From contig NZ_OY782772.1 of the NCBI RefSeq assembly GCF_963678245.1, positions 62,001 through 126,000 of the forward strand: DNA of 64,000 nt, given 5' to 3'. The translations under genes and the position numbers were made by a program. Position 1 is the stretch's first letter, and each line of letters opens with the position of its first letter. A model generated the notes under the pieces. It saw nothing but the letters and a program-made list of their open reading frames with translations. It did no database searches and was not told the DNA's origin. Below, piece after piece: positions 1 through 8,657 of this stretch. The DNA comes from an uncultured Sunxiuqinia sp. Lineage in GTDB: Bacteria > Bacteroidota > Bacteroidia > Bacteroidales > Prolixibacteraceae.

Positions 1-144
1 ACTGCCCGGTTGATTTTGGCGTATTCACATCACTAAAGATACAACATATTCATCCGATAAGTCAAGTAAGTGCTTATTCGAATCCGCTAAATTGTTTATA
101 TTGGATTGTAGTAGATGAATTTTTACCTGAAATAAGGGAATAGA

Positions 145-173
145 AAAAGGCAAGCTCAACGAGCTTGCCTTTT
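145..173 (-). terminator. Rho-independent terminator of the glycogen operon
   Basis: A perfect inverted repeat with 13-base arms (145-157 and 161-173) and a 3-base loop. The arms begin and end in A and T runs, so it could work in both directions. It lies just downstream of the glucan phosphorylase stop codon and is read as the end of the minus-strand glycogen operon. Positions 1-144 show no supported gene. Confidence 0.85.
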
Positions 174-196
174 GTAAAATTATTAACCAGTTATTT

Positions 197-2731
197 TTAT
201 AACCAACGCAGGTAACTAAAGTCCTGACGATGGGGTAGGTTTTCATTTTTGGGGAACATGCGAATTCCATAGTTGTACGATCCAGGGTGAGATAAATGCA
301 GATCCAGTTTGTAGGTTGTTAAACCATTTTCAGTTTTTTCAACATCAAACTCTTTGCATTCAGTTATTTCCGGTTCTTGGTTGTCGTTGCCTTCTGTCAT
401 GATAATTTCAATACCAATTTCCTCTGGCGAAAGGCCTTTTAAGTCCATGACAACGCGTGCCGGATACTCTTCACCAATGCGAATCGCATTCGTAATTCCA
501 TCGGCAATGTCAAGTTCTTTTACTTCAATGTCTTCCCATTTCGCAACTATGTTTGTCTTCCATTCAACCATTTCTTTAGCCAGTTTGAAATCATCAGCTT
601 TTAGCTTGCCTGCACGTTTAGCCTGCGGAGCGTAAAAACGATTCTGATAGTCGCGAATCATCCGACTTGTTGTAAAGTTTGGTGCAACTTGAGCTTGTGT
701 TTTCTTGATATAACCAACCCATTCGTTTGGGGTATCATTTTTATCACGTTTGTAGAAGGTTGGAACAATCTCATCTTCAAACAAGTTATAGATTGTTTCA
801 GCATCCAGCTCATCCTGAAAGTCCTGCACGTCGTATGAGCGTTCCAACGGAAGTGCCCATCCGGCGCCTTCTTTGTAACCTTCAACCCACCAGCCATCGA
901 GGACTGAAAAGTGAAGTGTTCCGTTCATTACTCCTTTTTCACCACTTGTTCCTGAAGCTTCCAGAGGTCTGGTTGGCGTGTTCAGCCAAATATCAACTCC
1001 CTGAAGTAATACTTTGGCCAGGTTGATATCGTAATTCTGAACGAACAGAATTTTACCTAAAAACTCAGGACGCTTAGAAATTTCAACGATGTATTTGATC
1101 AAATCCTGTCCGGCTTTGTCGGCAGGGTGAGCTTTCCCGGCAAAAATGAATTGGACTGGTTTGTCCGGGTTGTTGACAATTTGAGCTAAGCGGTCAAGGT
1201 TTCGGAAAAGCAAATGAGCTCGCTTGTATGTGGCAAAACGTCGTGCAAAGCCAATTGTCAGAGCCTTCGGATTCAGTGAACTTGTGACTTCTGTAATCAA
1301 TTTCGGGTTCTCGTTACGCTTCACCCAAGTGTCAGTAAAGCGCCTTTTGATGTAGTCGATCATCTTCGAACGCAAGCTTTGTTTAAGCTCCCAAATTTCC
1401 TGATCAGGAACTTTATAGATTTTATCCCACAGGTCAAAATCAAGTTGATTGTTTACAAAATCTTTTCCAAAATATTTCAGGTGAATTTCTTTCCATTCCT
1501 TGGCCGTCCAAGTTGAATAGTGCACGCCATTCGTTACGTAACCAATATCCAATTCTTCGGACAAGTAGCCGTTATATAGTGGCTTCAGAATATGCTTTGA
1601 CACATCGCCATGGAGCATGCTCACACCATTAATTCCTTGCGATAAATTAGCTGCCAGGAAACTCATATTGAAATGATCTTCATGTGGCACCGTTTTTCCA
1701 AGCATGATAAACTCCTCCCAGCTAATATTTATTTTAGCAGGAAATTTATCCATATACATTTTAAACAAATCGTTGTGGAATGCATCATGTCCGGCAGGAA
1801 CCGGAGTATGCGTAGTAAACAATGTTGAAGCACGAACGATTTCTTTTGCCTGAGGATATGTTAGCTTATTCTCGTTAATCAAGCCAGCCATTCGCTCTAG
1901 TCCGATTAAGGCCGCATGTCCTTCGTTACAATGGTACAAATCTGCATTTTGATGTCCCAGCTTACTTAATGCCCGAATACCACCAAGACCAAGTAACATT
2001 TCCTGCTTTAGGCGGTTTTCATTATCGCCTCCATAAAGATGGTGAGTTACAAAGCGGTCGTTTTCATTGTTAGCATCAAAATCTGCATCGAGCAAGTACA
2101 AGCTTACAGCTCCTACTTTTACTTCCCAGACACGGGCATGCAACGTTCTGCCGGGATATTGAACTTCAATTTGTACCCAGTTTCCTTCTTTGTCGAATGC
2201 CGGTTGTACCGGTATTTTTGAGAACTCCTGAGCCTCGTAGTTGGCCATCTGGTCTCCCTGTAGCGAGATGGTTTGTTTGAAATACCCATACCGGTATAGC
2301 AAACCAACAGCCACCAGATCGGCTTTTGAGTCACTGGCTTCTTTTAAGTAATCTCCGGCCAGGATTCCTAAACCTCCGGAAAATATTTTAAGGCTATCGT
2401 GCAAGCCATACTCCATGCTGAAGTAGGCAATTTTAGGTCCTATCCCTTGTTCGCGTTCTTTCAGATATTTTTGAAATAGGCTATAAACACTTTTCAGGGC
2501 AGCAATAAATTGTTCATCACTTTCTAACTCTTTAAAACGCTGATAGCTGACTTGTTCGAGTAGAACAATTGGGTTGTGAAAACTATCTTCCCATATTTCT
2601 TCATCAATCGTCTCAAACAATTCACGGGCTTCTGTATTCCAAGCCCACCAAAGGTTTTTGCTCAACTCTTTTAGAGGAGCTAATTTTTCGGGGATGTTTG
2701 ATTCAACAAACAGTTTTTTCCAATTTGGCAT
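197..2731 (-). CDS. glgP: Alpha-glucan (glycogen/maltodextrin) phosphorylase, GT35
   Basis: Releases glucose-1-phosphate from the non-reducing ends of alpha-1,4-glucans using pyridoxal phosphate, in the cytoplasm. The protein is about 844 residues and of the MalP-like alpha-glucan phosphorylase type. The PLP-lysine region GTSGEKGVMNG is present, with the lysine near residue 599, followed by the conserved LDGWWVEGY stretch. The N-terminal LSKNLWWAWN block is typical of this subfamily. An in-frame GTG lies two codons upstream (2737); the ATG at 2731 is preferred. It is the last gene of the minus-strand glycogen cluster, 162-168 bp after the GH57 gene and followed by a strong terminator. It supplies the phosphorolytic half of glycogen turnover next to synthase, branching and debranching enzymes. 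Confidence 0.95.
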   Translation of the reverse strand: MPNWKKLFVESNIPEKLAPLKELSKNLWWAWNTEARELFETIDEEIWEDSFHNPIVLLEQVSYQRFKELESDEQFIAALKSVYSLFQKYLKEREQGIGPKIAYFSMEYGLHDSLKIFSGGLGILAGDYLKEASDSKADLVAVGLLYRYGYFKQTISLQGDQMANYEAQEFSKIPVQPAFDKEGNWVQIEVQYPGRTLHARVWEVKVGAVSLYLLDADFDANNENDRFVTHHLYGGDNENRLKQEMLLGLGGIRALSKLGHQNADLYHCNEGHAALIGLERMAGLINENKLTYPQAKEIVRASTLFTTHTPVPAGHDAFHNDLFKMYMDKFPAKINISWEEFIMLGKTVPHEDHFNMSFLAANLSQGINGVSMLHGDVSKHILKPLYNGYLSEELDIGYVTNGVHYSTWTAKEWKEIHLKYFGKDFVNNQLDFDLWDKIYKVPDQEIWELKQSLRSKMIDYIKRRFTDTWVKRNENPKLITEVTSSLNPKALTIGFARRFATYKRAHLLFRNLDRLAQIVNNPDKPVQFIFAGKAHPADKAGQDLIKYIVEISKRPEFLGKILFVQNYDINLAKVLLQGVDIWLNTPTRPLEASGTSGEKGVMNGTLHFSVLDGWWVEGYKEGAGWALPLERSYDVQDFQDELDAETIYNLFEDEIVPTFYKRDKNDTPNEWVGYIKKTQAQVAPNFTTSRMIRDYQNRFYAPQAKRAGKLKADDFKLAKEMVEWKTNIVAKWEDIEVKELDIADGITNAIRIGEEYPARVVMDLKGLSPEEIGIEIIMTEGNDNQEPEITECKEFDVEKTENGLTTYKLDLHLSHPGSYNYGIRMFPKNENLPHRQDFSYLRWL

Positions 2732-2899
2732 ATCCACAACTCTTTTTTGTTAAAATTCAAGCACCAAGCAATTATTCATCTTTGTTTTGTTCGCATCCTA
2801 TCGAGGAAAATTTATTACAATACGAGTAGTATTGATTCTTGTATCAGTTGTTTGCGAACAGTTTAAATACAGTCCAGGTGCGCTGGATTTTGATTAAAC

Positions 2900-4264
2900 T
2901 TACTTTTTTTCGATTTTCTTCTTTAGGGCAGTTTTCGGTTTCGATTCGTTAGTTGTGGTAGGTTTCTTTTTTTTCTTTTGTTGAAGCCTAACAATTTCTG
3001 CTTCGTATTTTTTTAGCTTTTCTTCTTTTTCAGCAATCATCTTGTTCATGGCTGCTATTTTGTGTTCCATTTCACTCTCTGGAACAAATGTATTCAATCT
3101 AAGTTTAAAATCACTAAGCACATTCATATAATTAATGAAAGCTTCATACGGACTTTCGTATGGATTGAAGTAACTATGTATCTCACCATCAGAAAAAAAC
3201 TTAGTGCTCATGTAGTAAAAATGGTCGCTTACCTGAAGGTAGCTCCAGTCCTTTAGCAGCTCTGAATCATTAACCTGCTCCATTCGATCTTTCAACTCAT
3301 ATAATTTATCAAAAGCTTCTTGTTGCATCTCATTTCCCAGCCAAGCGGTAAGGTCACGTTCTTCATCAGCCCAGGAGATGGCATGTGGTACACTAACCAT
3401 TGACACCGGCTGGAATTGATCAACAATTTCAGATGGTGTTGCAAATTGAAGCTTGGAGTTTTGAAATACGGCATTAGGGAGTTCTTCCATAAAGCGGAAT
3501 ATGCCAGTCTCTGCTAACTGGTGTTCTCCAAAGGTTTCGTAATGCATAAACAGATTGATTATTTCGTCTTTTTGATCACCGTCCATCCAGCGGACAAATT
3601 TGTCAGCTGTCAATGGATATTCGTTCCATGCCTGGTTTGAAAAACGGAAAGCCAGATCGTCACTAAGCTTATAATTCCGCATTAAAACTTTAAGTCTGGG
3701 ATTGATAGCATTACAATATAAGTAATTTGGTGATTTCCATCCAAGAATATGTTTTGCTCCTTCAGTAATAGCTCCTTTGAATCCCATTTCTGCTGTTAGG
3801 GCGCCAATATCGTCAGAATAAATTAATTCAGTGTTCCGAAGCACTTGCGGTTGTTGTCCGAAATATTTCTGAATCGCCTGAGCATGTCTTTCGACTTGTT
3901 TCTTATATAATTCCTTGCTTTTTAGAGCGACCAACGAATTTGAGTAAGTTTCTGCCAAGAACTCAACCTGCCCGGTTTTTGCCAATTCCTGAAATGAATC
4001 CAATACTTCCGGAGCATATAATTCAAATTGCTCCAATGCTGTTCCTGAAATAGAAAAGGCGATTTTAAATTTGCCTTTATGCTTTGTTATCAAATCAAGC
4101 ATCATTTTGTTGGCCGGCAAATAGCAACGATCAGCAATCTTTCTCAGGATTGTTTCATTGGCATAATCATCGTAGTAATAATGGTCATTACCGATATCAA
4201 AAAAGCGATAACGGCGGTAACGAAATGGTTGATGTACTTGAAAGTAAAAACAAATGGCTCTCAT
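2900..4264 (-). CDS. Glycoside hydrolase family 57 (alpha-amylase/glucanotransferase-like)
   Basis: A 454-residue cytoplasmic GH57 enzyme, a family acting on alpha-1,4 or alpha-1,6 glucans by a retaining mechanism. The family opening FYFQVHQPFRYRRYRFFD is at residues 6-23. RNTELIYSDDIG carries the expected nucleophile glutamate, and FMHYETFGEH is a further conserved block. The C-terminus adds a predicted coiled coil (heptad-like EKEEKLKKYEAEIVRLQQ) and a very lysine-rich tail outside the catalytic fold. No signal peptide is visible. The start lies 11 bp from the GT4 stop, so the two genes are surely co-transcribed. Its exact reaction (amylase, transferase or branching) cannot be decided from sequence; glycogen metabolism is the safe assignment. 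Confidence 0.88.
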   Translation of the reverse strand: MRAICFYFQVHQPFRYRRYRFFDIGNDHYYYDDYANETILRKIADRCYLPANKMMLDLITKHKGKFKIAFSISGTALEQFELYAPEVLDSFQELAKTGQVEFLAETYSNSLVALKSKELYKKQVERHAQAIQKYFGQQPQVLRNTELIYSDDIGALTAEMGFKGAITEGAKHILGWKSPNYLYCNAINPRLKVLMRNYKLSDDLAFRFSNQAWNEYPLTADKFVRWMDGDQKDEIINLFMHYETFGEHQLAETGIFRFMEELPNAVFQNSKLQFATPSEIVDQFQPVSMVSVPHAISWADEERDLTAWLGNEMQQEAFDKLYELKDRMEQVNDSELLKDWSYLQVSDHFYYMSTKFFSDGEIHSYFNPYESPYEAFINYMNVLSDFKLRLNTFVPESEMEHKIAAMNKMIAEKEEKLKKYEAEIVRLQQKKKKKPTTTNESKPKTALKKKIEKK

Positions 4265-4275
4265 ATTCTTGTTTT

Positions 4276-5568
4276 TTATTCTGTTTTTAAAGCTTCGTTA
4301 TAGACATCGCGGACATTGCGGGCAGAATTTTTCCACTGCAAGCTATCCACTTCTTTTTTTCCATGTTTCATAAACATATTCCACATGCCGGGGTAGTTCA
4401 ATAATCCGTATATGGCATCAGCCATCGCGTGCGTGTCCCAGTAGTCGGTTTTGACCGCATATTTTAAGATCTCGGAAACGCCGGACTGGTTTGATATAAT
4501 TACAGGTACATTGGTCTGCATAGCCTCAAGGGGCACAATGCCAAAAGGTTCCGAAACTGAAGGCATCACAAAGACATCACTCATACGGAACATGTCAAAT
4601 ACGTCATCCCCTTTCAAAAAGCCTGTAAAGTGAAAATAGTCTGATATTTTTAACTCGGCAGCACGACGAACCATGCGGTTCATCATATCGCCGCTGCCTG
4701 CCATCACAAAACGAACGTTTTTCATTCTTTTTAAAACCAGGTTGGCGGCTTCAACAAAATATTCAGGCCCTTTTTGCATGGTTATTCTTCCTAAAAAGGT
4801 AACAATTTTGTCATCAACACCTTTTTTTAGCTTGGCTTTTTCTTCTTTACTAACTGGCTCTACCGCATTGTATACCGTTGTGACTTTGGCGGGGTTAATA
4901 CCGTATTTTTCGATTACAATTTTCCGGGTCAAATTGCTTACCGTTATAATTTTATCGGCAGCATTCATGCCTCTTTGCTCAATCTCAAAAACCTGAGGGT
5001 TGACACTTCCTCCACTACGGTCGAAATCAGTCGCATGAACATGGATAACTAATGGTTTTCCGCTTGCTTCTTTTGCTGCAATTCCTGCGGGGTAGGCGAG
5101 CCAATCGTGTGCGTGAATCAGGTCAAATTCTTCTTCCTGTGCAATGACTTCCGCTACAAGTGAGTATTTGTAAATTTCATGCAGTAGATCTTTCCCATAC
5201 GTGCCCGAAAATTCAATTTTCCCTTCTTCGTTGGTTTCAACAAAACGGGTTTTTTCAGAATATTTTTTGCTACTGAGTTTCCAGAACTCCTCGGGATCCA
5301 TGTACGGAACCATGCCGGATTCAACTTCGTAGTATTCAATTTTCTTCTGAAGGTCTTTAAATTCGACTTTCGTTTTAGTAATTGGAACCTCATTTGCTCC
5401 AATTAGTTTCATGCTTGATTGATCCTCGTCACCATGAGCCTTAGGTACCACAAAAATGACATCAACATCTTTGTTTTCAGCTAACCCTTTCGTCAGTCCG
5501 TAACAAGCTGTTCCAAGCCCCCCAGATATATGGGGAGGAAATTCCCAACCAAACATTAATACTTTCAT
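4276..5568 (-). CDS. GT4-family glycosyltransferase, putative glycogen synthase
   Basis: A 430-residue GT-B fold glycosyltransferase. The N-terminal glycine-rich stretch FGWEFPPHISGGLGTACYG resembles glycogen/starch synthases. The C-terminal nucleotide-sugar domain has the GT4 pattern: GRITMQKGPEYFVEA, then VMPSVSEPFGIVPLEAMQ with the conserved E-x7-E arrangement. By family knowledge it should elongate alpha-1,4-glucan from a nucleoside-diphosphate glucose. The location between the debranching enzyme (24 bp upstream) and GH57 (11 bp downstream) supports glycogen synthesis. No glgC (ADP-glucose pyrophosphorylase) is in the cluster, so the donor could be UDP-glucose; that is inference. Another GT4 activity such as sucrose or trehalose synthesis is less likely. 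Confidence 0.85.
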   Translation of the reverse strand: MKVLMFGWEFPPHISGGLGTACYGLTKGLAENKDVDVIFVVPKAHGDEDQSSMKLIGANEVPITKTKVEFKDLQKKIEYYEVESGMVPYMDPEEFWKLSSKKYSEKTRFVETNEEGKIEFSGTYGKDLLHEIYKYSLVAEVIAQEEEFDLIHAHDWLAYPAGIAAKEASGKPLVIHVHATDFDRSGGSVNPQVFEIEQRGMNAADKIITVSNLTRKIVIEKYGINPAKVTTVYNAVEPVSKEEKAKLKKGVDDKIVTFLGRITMQKGPEYFVEAANLVLKRMKNVRFVMAGSGDMMNRMVRRAAELKISDYFHFTGFLKGDDVFDMFRMSDVFVMPSVSEPFGIVPLEAMQTNVPVIISNQSGVSEILKYAVKTDYWDTHAMADAIYGLLNYPGMWNMFMKHGKKEVDSLQWKNSARNVRDVYNEALKTE

Positions 5569-5592
5569 AGATTCCCGTTTTATTTATTATTC

Positions 5593-7539
5593 TTATTCTG
5601 AAAAATTAATTATTAACTTGTATGACCTGATGATTGCCGCAACATTCCATGCCTGAGATATGGCGCCTTTGCCATAGTGCGGCGGGTTGCCATTGTAATT
5701 TTCGGGTATTGTTCCAATGCAATGTTCTGTCATCTCTTCCTCAAATCCTTCGATCAATTTCTTGACGAAAGGCATCCCTCCTCTTTTATGTATTTTTAAA
5801 TAACCTTCTACAAAAAACATGAGCAGCCATGGCCAGGCAGTTCCTTGGTGCAAGGTCTTTTCACGTTCAATAACGCTTCCCACACAAAAACCTTCGTAGT
5901 CAGCATTTCTGGGCGATAATGTTCTTAATCCGCGTGGAGTAAGCAATTGATGCTTGACGATTCCTAAAACTTCCTTTCGCTGTTCTTTGCTTAGTGGCGT
6001 ATAATCGAGTGCTGCAGCAATAATCATATTGGGCCGAATCGACCAATCTTTATAGTCGCCATTAACTGAGTCAGCGAGATAGTTATGTTCATCACACCAG
6101 AATTCGTTCATGAATGATTCTGCAATTTTAGCGGGGTACTCTTTCCATTCCTTTTCGAAGCTTTTAGCGCCGGCAGATTTTGCCAGCTCTAAGGCAAAAC
6201 AGATCGCATTATACCACAGTACATTTACTTCAACTGGCATACCGTTTCTGTTCACAGTCGGTTTTCCGTTAATATAGGAATCCATCCATGTTAGAGCTAG
6301 ATTGTCAGAGTAGCCTGCGAGTAGCCCGTTTTCGGCCATTTTGATATCGTAATCAGTGCCATTTCTGAATGAATCAAGGATATGTTTGATTTCTTTTTTG
6401 TATTTAGTCCAAATATCTTTCTGGTTATTTGCATCCTTGGCATATTGTTGCAGGGCCCAGAAGAACCAGAGCGATGTGTCGATATTGTTATAGACCAGAT
6501 TTTGTTTCCCATTGATAAGAGGGAATAGCCCATTTTTTAATTTCTTTAGTTGCGTATCAATAATTTCTTCGAATAACTTATATTCTTCTTGTTCAATGGC
6601 TAAGCCGGGCAGAGAAATAAAGGTTTGCCTGGGGATTGAACCATACCATGGGAATCCGGCAATGATGTCTTTCACATCATCCTTTATGATGAAGAACTGT
6701 TGAGCCGCGTTAATTAGGTTGCTCATGAATGTGTCCCGTGGCGGCCTTTTGTTGAGCTCGCGCGTAAATTTTGCCTTAAATGAATTGGGTTTCGATTCCG
6801 TTGTTGAGGCTGAAAAGACAATGCTCTCGCCTTTCTTTATTGACATTTCAAAATAACCCGGAACAAATAAATCCTCTTTGTAATCGTAGCCCCGGTTTTG
6901 TTCTTTCAAATACTCAATACCTTTATACCAATCAGGGACGCTAATAAACTCAACGGATTTCGAAAACTGCATGTTTAAGTCAGGATAGCCCTCATACATT
7001 TTCATTTTTATGCCGTTTTCTACCGTTTGGTATTTTGTATTGGCATACATATTCGCTTTGCTGAGACTATGCACACTACGAAAGGCCATGAATGGTTTTA
7101 GCCGCAATGTGGTAGGAGAATTGGCTTCCTCCAGTGTATATTTTGTTAGCACCTGCTGTTCGTTCTGAACTAGAATTCGCTCTTTGCTGAATACGACACC
7201 GCCAACCCGGAAAGTCGTTTTAGGGACGCGATCGACCTCATAATCACGAATATATTTGTGGCCTTTTGGCTCGAAATAATCGCCTTCGTACTTGTGAATG
7301 CCAAGGTTGAACTCGGCACCGTGTTGTATAATCGTCTCATCAATAGATGATAACAAGACATGGTTGTCGCCATCCAGTTCGTCGACCGGACAAACGAGTA
7401 TACCATGGTATTTTCGTGTGTTACATCCCGAAATAGTTGTACTGATGTAAGAACCAGCTCGGTTTGAACGAAGAACTTCTCTGGATAAAGAATACTCCAA
7501 GTTCACTAAACGACTTTTATCGAATTTTAGGTAGCTCAT
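5593..7539 (-). CDS. Glycogen debranching enzyme (amylo-alpha-1,6-glucosidase type)
   Basis: A 648-residue protein of the GDE_N/GDE_C architecture. The N-terminal half is a beta-rich domain that opens with LEYSLSREVLRSNRAGSYIS and contains NTRKYHGILV. The C-terminal half is an alpha/alpha toroid, with the catalytic-type blocks IAGFPWYGSIPRQTFISLPG, NNIDTSLWFFWALQQY and GTAWPWLLMFFVEGYLKIH. It is expected to hydrolyse alpha-1,6 branch points so that phosphorylase can continue. It has no signal peptide and is cytoplasmic. It sits 101 bp after the GSCFA gene and 24 bp before the GT4 gene, in the middle of the glycogen operon. The length fits the bacterial archaeal-type debranching enzymes rather than GH13 GlgX. 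Confidence 0.92.
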   Translation of the reverse strand: MSYLKFDKSRLVNLEYSLSREVLRSNRAGSYISTTISGCNTRKYHGILVCPVDELDGDNHVLLSSIDETIIQHGAEFNLGIHKYEGDYFEPKGHKYIRDYEVDRVPKTTFRVGGVVFSKERILVQNEQQVLTKYTLEEANSPTTLRLKPFMAFRSVHSLSKANMYANTKYQTVENGIKMKMYEGYPDLNMQFSKSVEFISVPDWYKGIEYLKEQNRGYDYKEDLFVPGYFEMSIKKGESIVFSASTTESKPNSFKAKFTRELNKRPPRDTFMSNLINAAQQFFIIKDDVKDIIAGFPWYGSIPRQTFISLPGLAIEQEEYKLFEEIIDTQLKKLKNGLFPLINGKQNLVYNNIDTSLWFFWALQQYAKDANNQKDIWTKYKKEIKHILDSFRNGTDYDIKMAENGLLAGYSDNLALTWMDSYINGKPTVNRNGMPVEVNVLWYNAICFALELAKSAGAKSFEKEWKEYPAKIAESFMNEFWCDEHNYLADSVNGDYKDWSIRPNMIIAAALDYTPLSKEQRKEVLGIVKHQLLTPRGLRTLSPRNADYEGFCVGSVIEREKTLHQGTAWPWLLMFFVEGYLKIHKRGGMPFVKKLIEGFEEEMTEHCIGTIPENYNGNPPHYGKGAISQAWNVAAIIRSYKLIINFSE

Positions 7540-7640
7540 AGTTTTAAACTTTGGGCTTAATCACAATTAGTTATTACTATATTTATAATTTAGGAGATCA
7601 GATTGTTGCGGTTGCTACAAATTTATGGAAAGAAATCCAA

Positions 7641-8657
7641 TCATTGTTCACAATTACTCTGATGCTCTTCCAGCTTTAATTTAAAATACTTTTTTTCATT
7701 TGCTAAGTTAAGAAACGGAAAACTTTTCATTAAATCATTTATCTTGTTTACGTTATATAACAGAAACTTTTGGTGCTTTTCTGATTGAATATTTCGTGGT
7801 CGGTGCTCAATTGCTTTGATGATCTTCTGAATGCTTTTTATTATTTTGTGACTTTCGTCAGTAATCATTTTCGAGCAGAATTTATCCCAGATATGATCAA
7901 CTGCTTTCGCACTAATGTGCATCATATCAGGCGCATAAAACCGATAGTCTCTCAGTTCGTCCATGACTATTTCGTAGGACGGAAAATAGGCGCAATGAGC
8001 TGTTCCGAAATCGATTATTAATTGGTTAATTGCCAGTAGCAAGGTCGATTTGCTTAGTTGGTTTTCAACTGCCCCGTCCTTCCAATGGCGTATCGGGCTA
8101 ACTGTAAAAAGGATTTTTAAATTTGAGTTAATTCTTCGGATTTGGGAAATTAACTCTCTGTAATCATCTACTATTTCGCTCGGTGTCAGACGGTAGCGGT
8201 TAAATTCTGCAGCTGCCAGTTTGTGGCAGTTTGAGACAATTTTTCCGCTGTTTTTTAGCTCAAAAACCCATGCTGTTCCCAACGAAAGAATTAAATACTC
8301 ACTTTCTATTAAATGGTCATACGACCGCCTGATTTGATCATTTATTCGTTTCAAACAATTTTCTTTGTTTGTCGAAGAAAATCTGCTATGATGATCAAAA
8401 CTGTGCCATATTCCATCGTGTTCAATTAAGTCTTTAGCAGTGTATGTCTTTTGCTCCATCAGCAGGCGAATGCTTTTTGAAACTGATTGCGGATTATATA
8501 ATATGCCAAACGGATTTAGGTCAACCTGAAACTTCAATTGTTTCATGCGTTGTCCTATATTTTCAGAAAAGCAGGAGCCCATCATCATCACTTTTGTACG
8601 ATGGTCGATGTGCCAACCAATATCCTTTATTTCAACTTCAGTAAAATATTGATTCAT
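7641..8657 (-). CDS. GSCFA domain protein
   Basis: A 338-residue protein containing the signature that names the family: MMGSCFSENIG near residues 25-35, followed by FGILYNPQSVSKSI. A later block, FFTVSP-like (LKILFTVSPIRHWKDG), is the second SGNH-hydrolase-like motif, and DMMHISAKAVDHIWDKF is the third. GSCFA proteins are SGNH/GDSL-hydrolase relatives of unknown substrate, common in Bacteroidota. The start codon directly abuts the glgB stop with no spacer, so translation is almost certainly coupled to glgB. This makes a role in glycogen or storage-polysaccharide modification plausible, but that is inference from position only. Confidence 0.88.
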   Translation of the reverse strand: MNQYFTEVEIKDIGWHIDHRTKVMMMGSCFSENIGQRMKQLKFQVDLNPFGILYNPQSVSKSIRLLMEQKTYTAKDLIEHDGIWHSFDHHSRFSSTNKENCLKRINDQIRRSYDHLIESEYLILSLGTAWVFELKNSGKIVSNCHKLAAAEFNRYRLTPSEIVDDYRELISQIRRINSNLKILFTVSPIRHWKDGAVENQLSKSTLLLAINQLIIDFGTAHCAYFPSYEIVMDELRDYRFYAPDMMHISAKAVDHIWDKFCSKMITDESHKIIKSIQKIIKAIEHRPRNIQSEKHQKFLLYNVNKINDLMKSFPFLNLANEKKYFKLKLEEHQSNCEQ

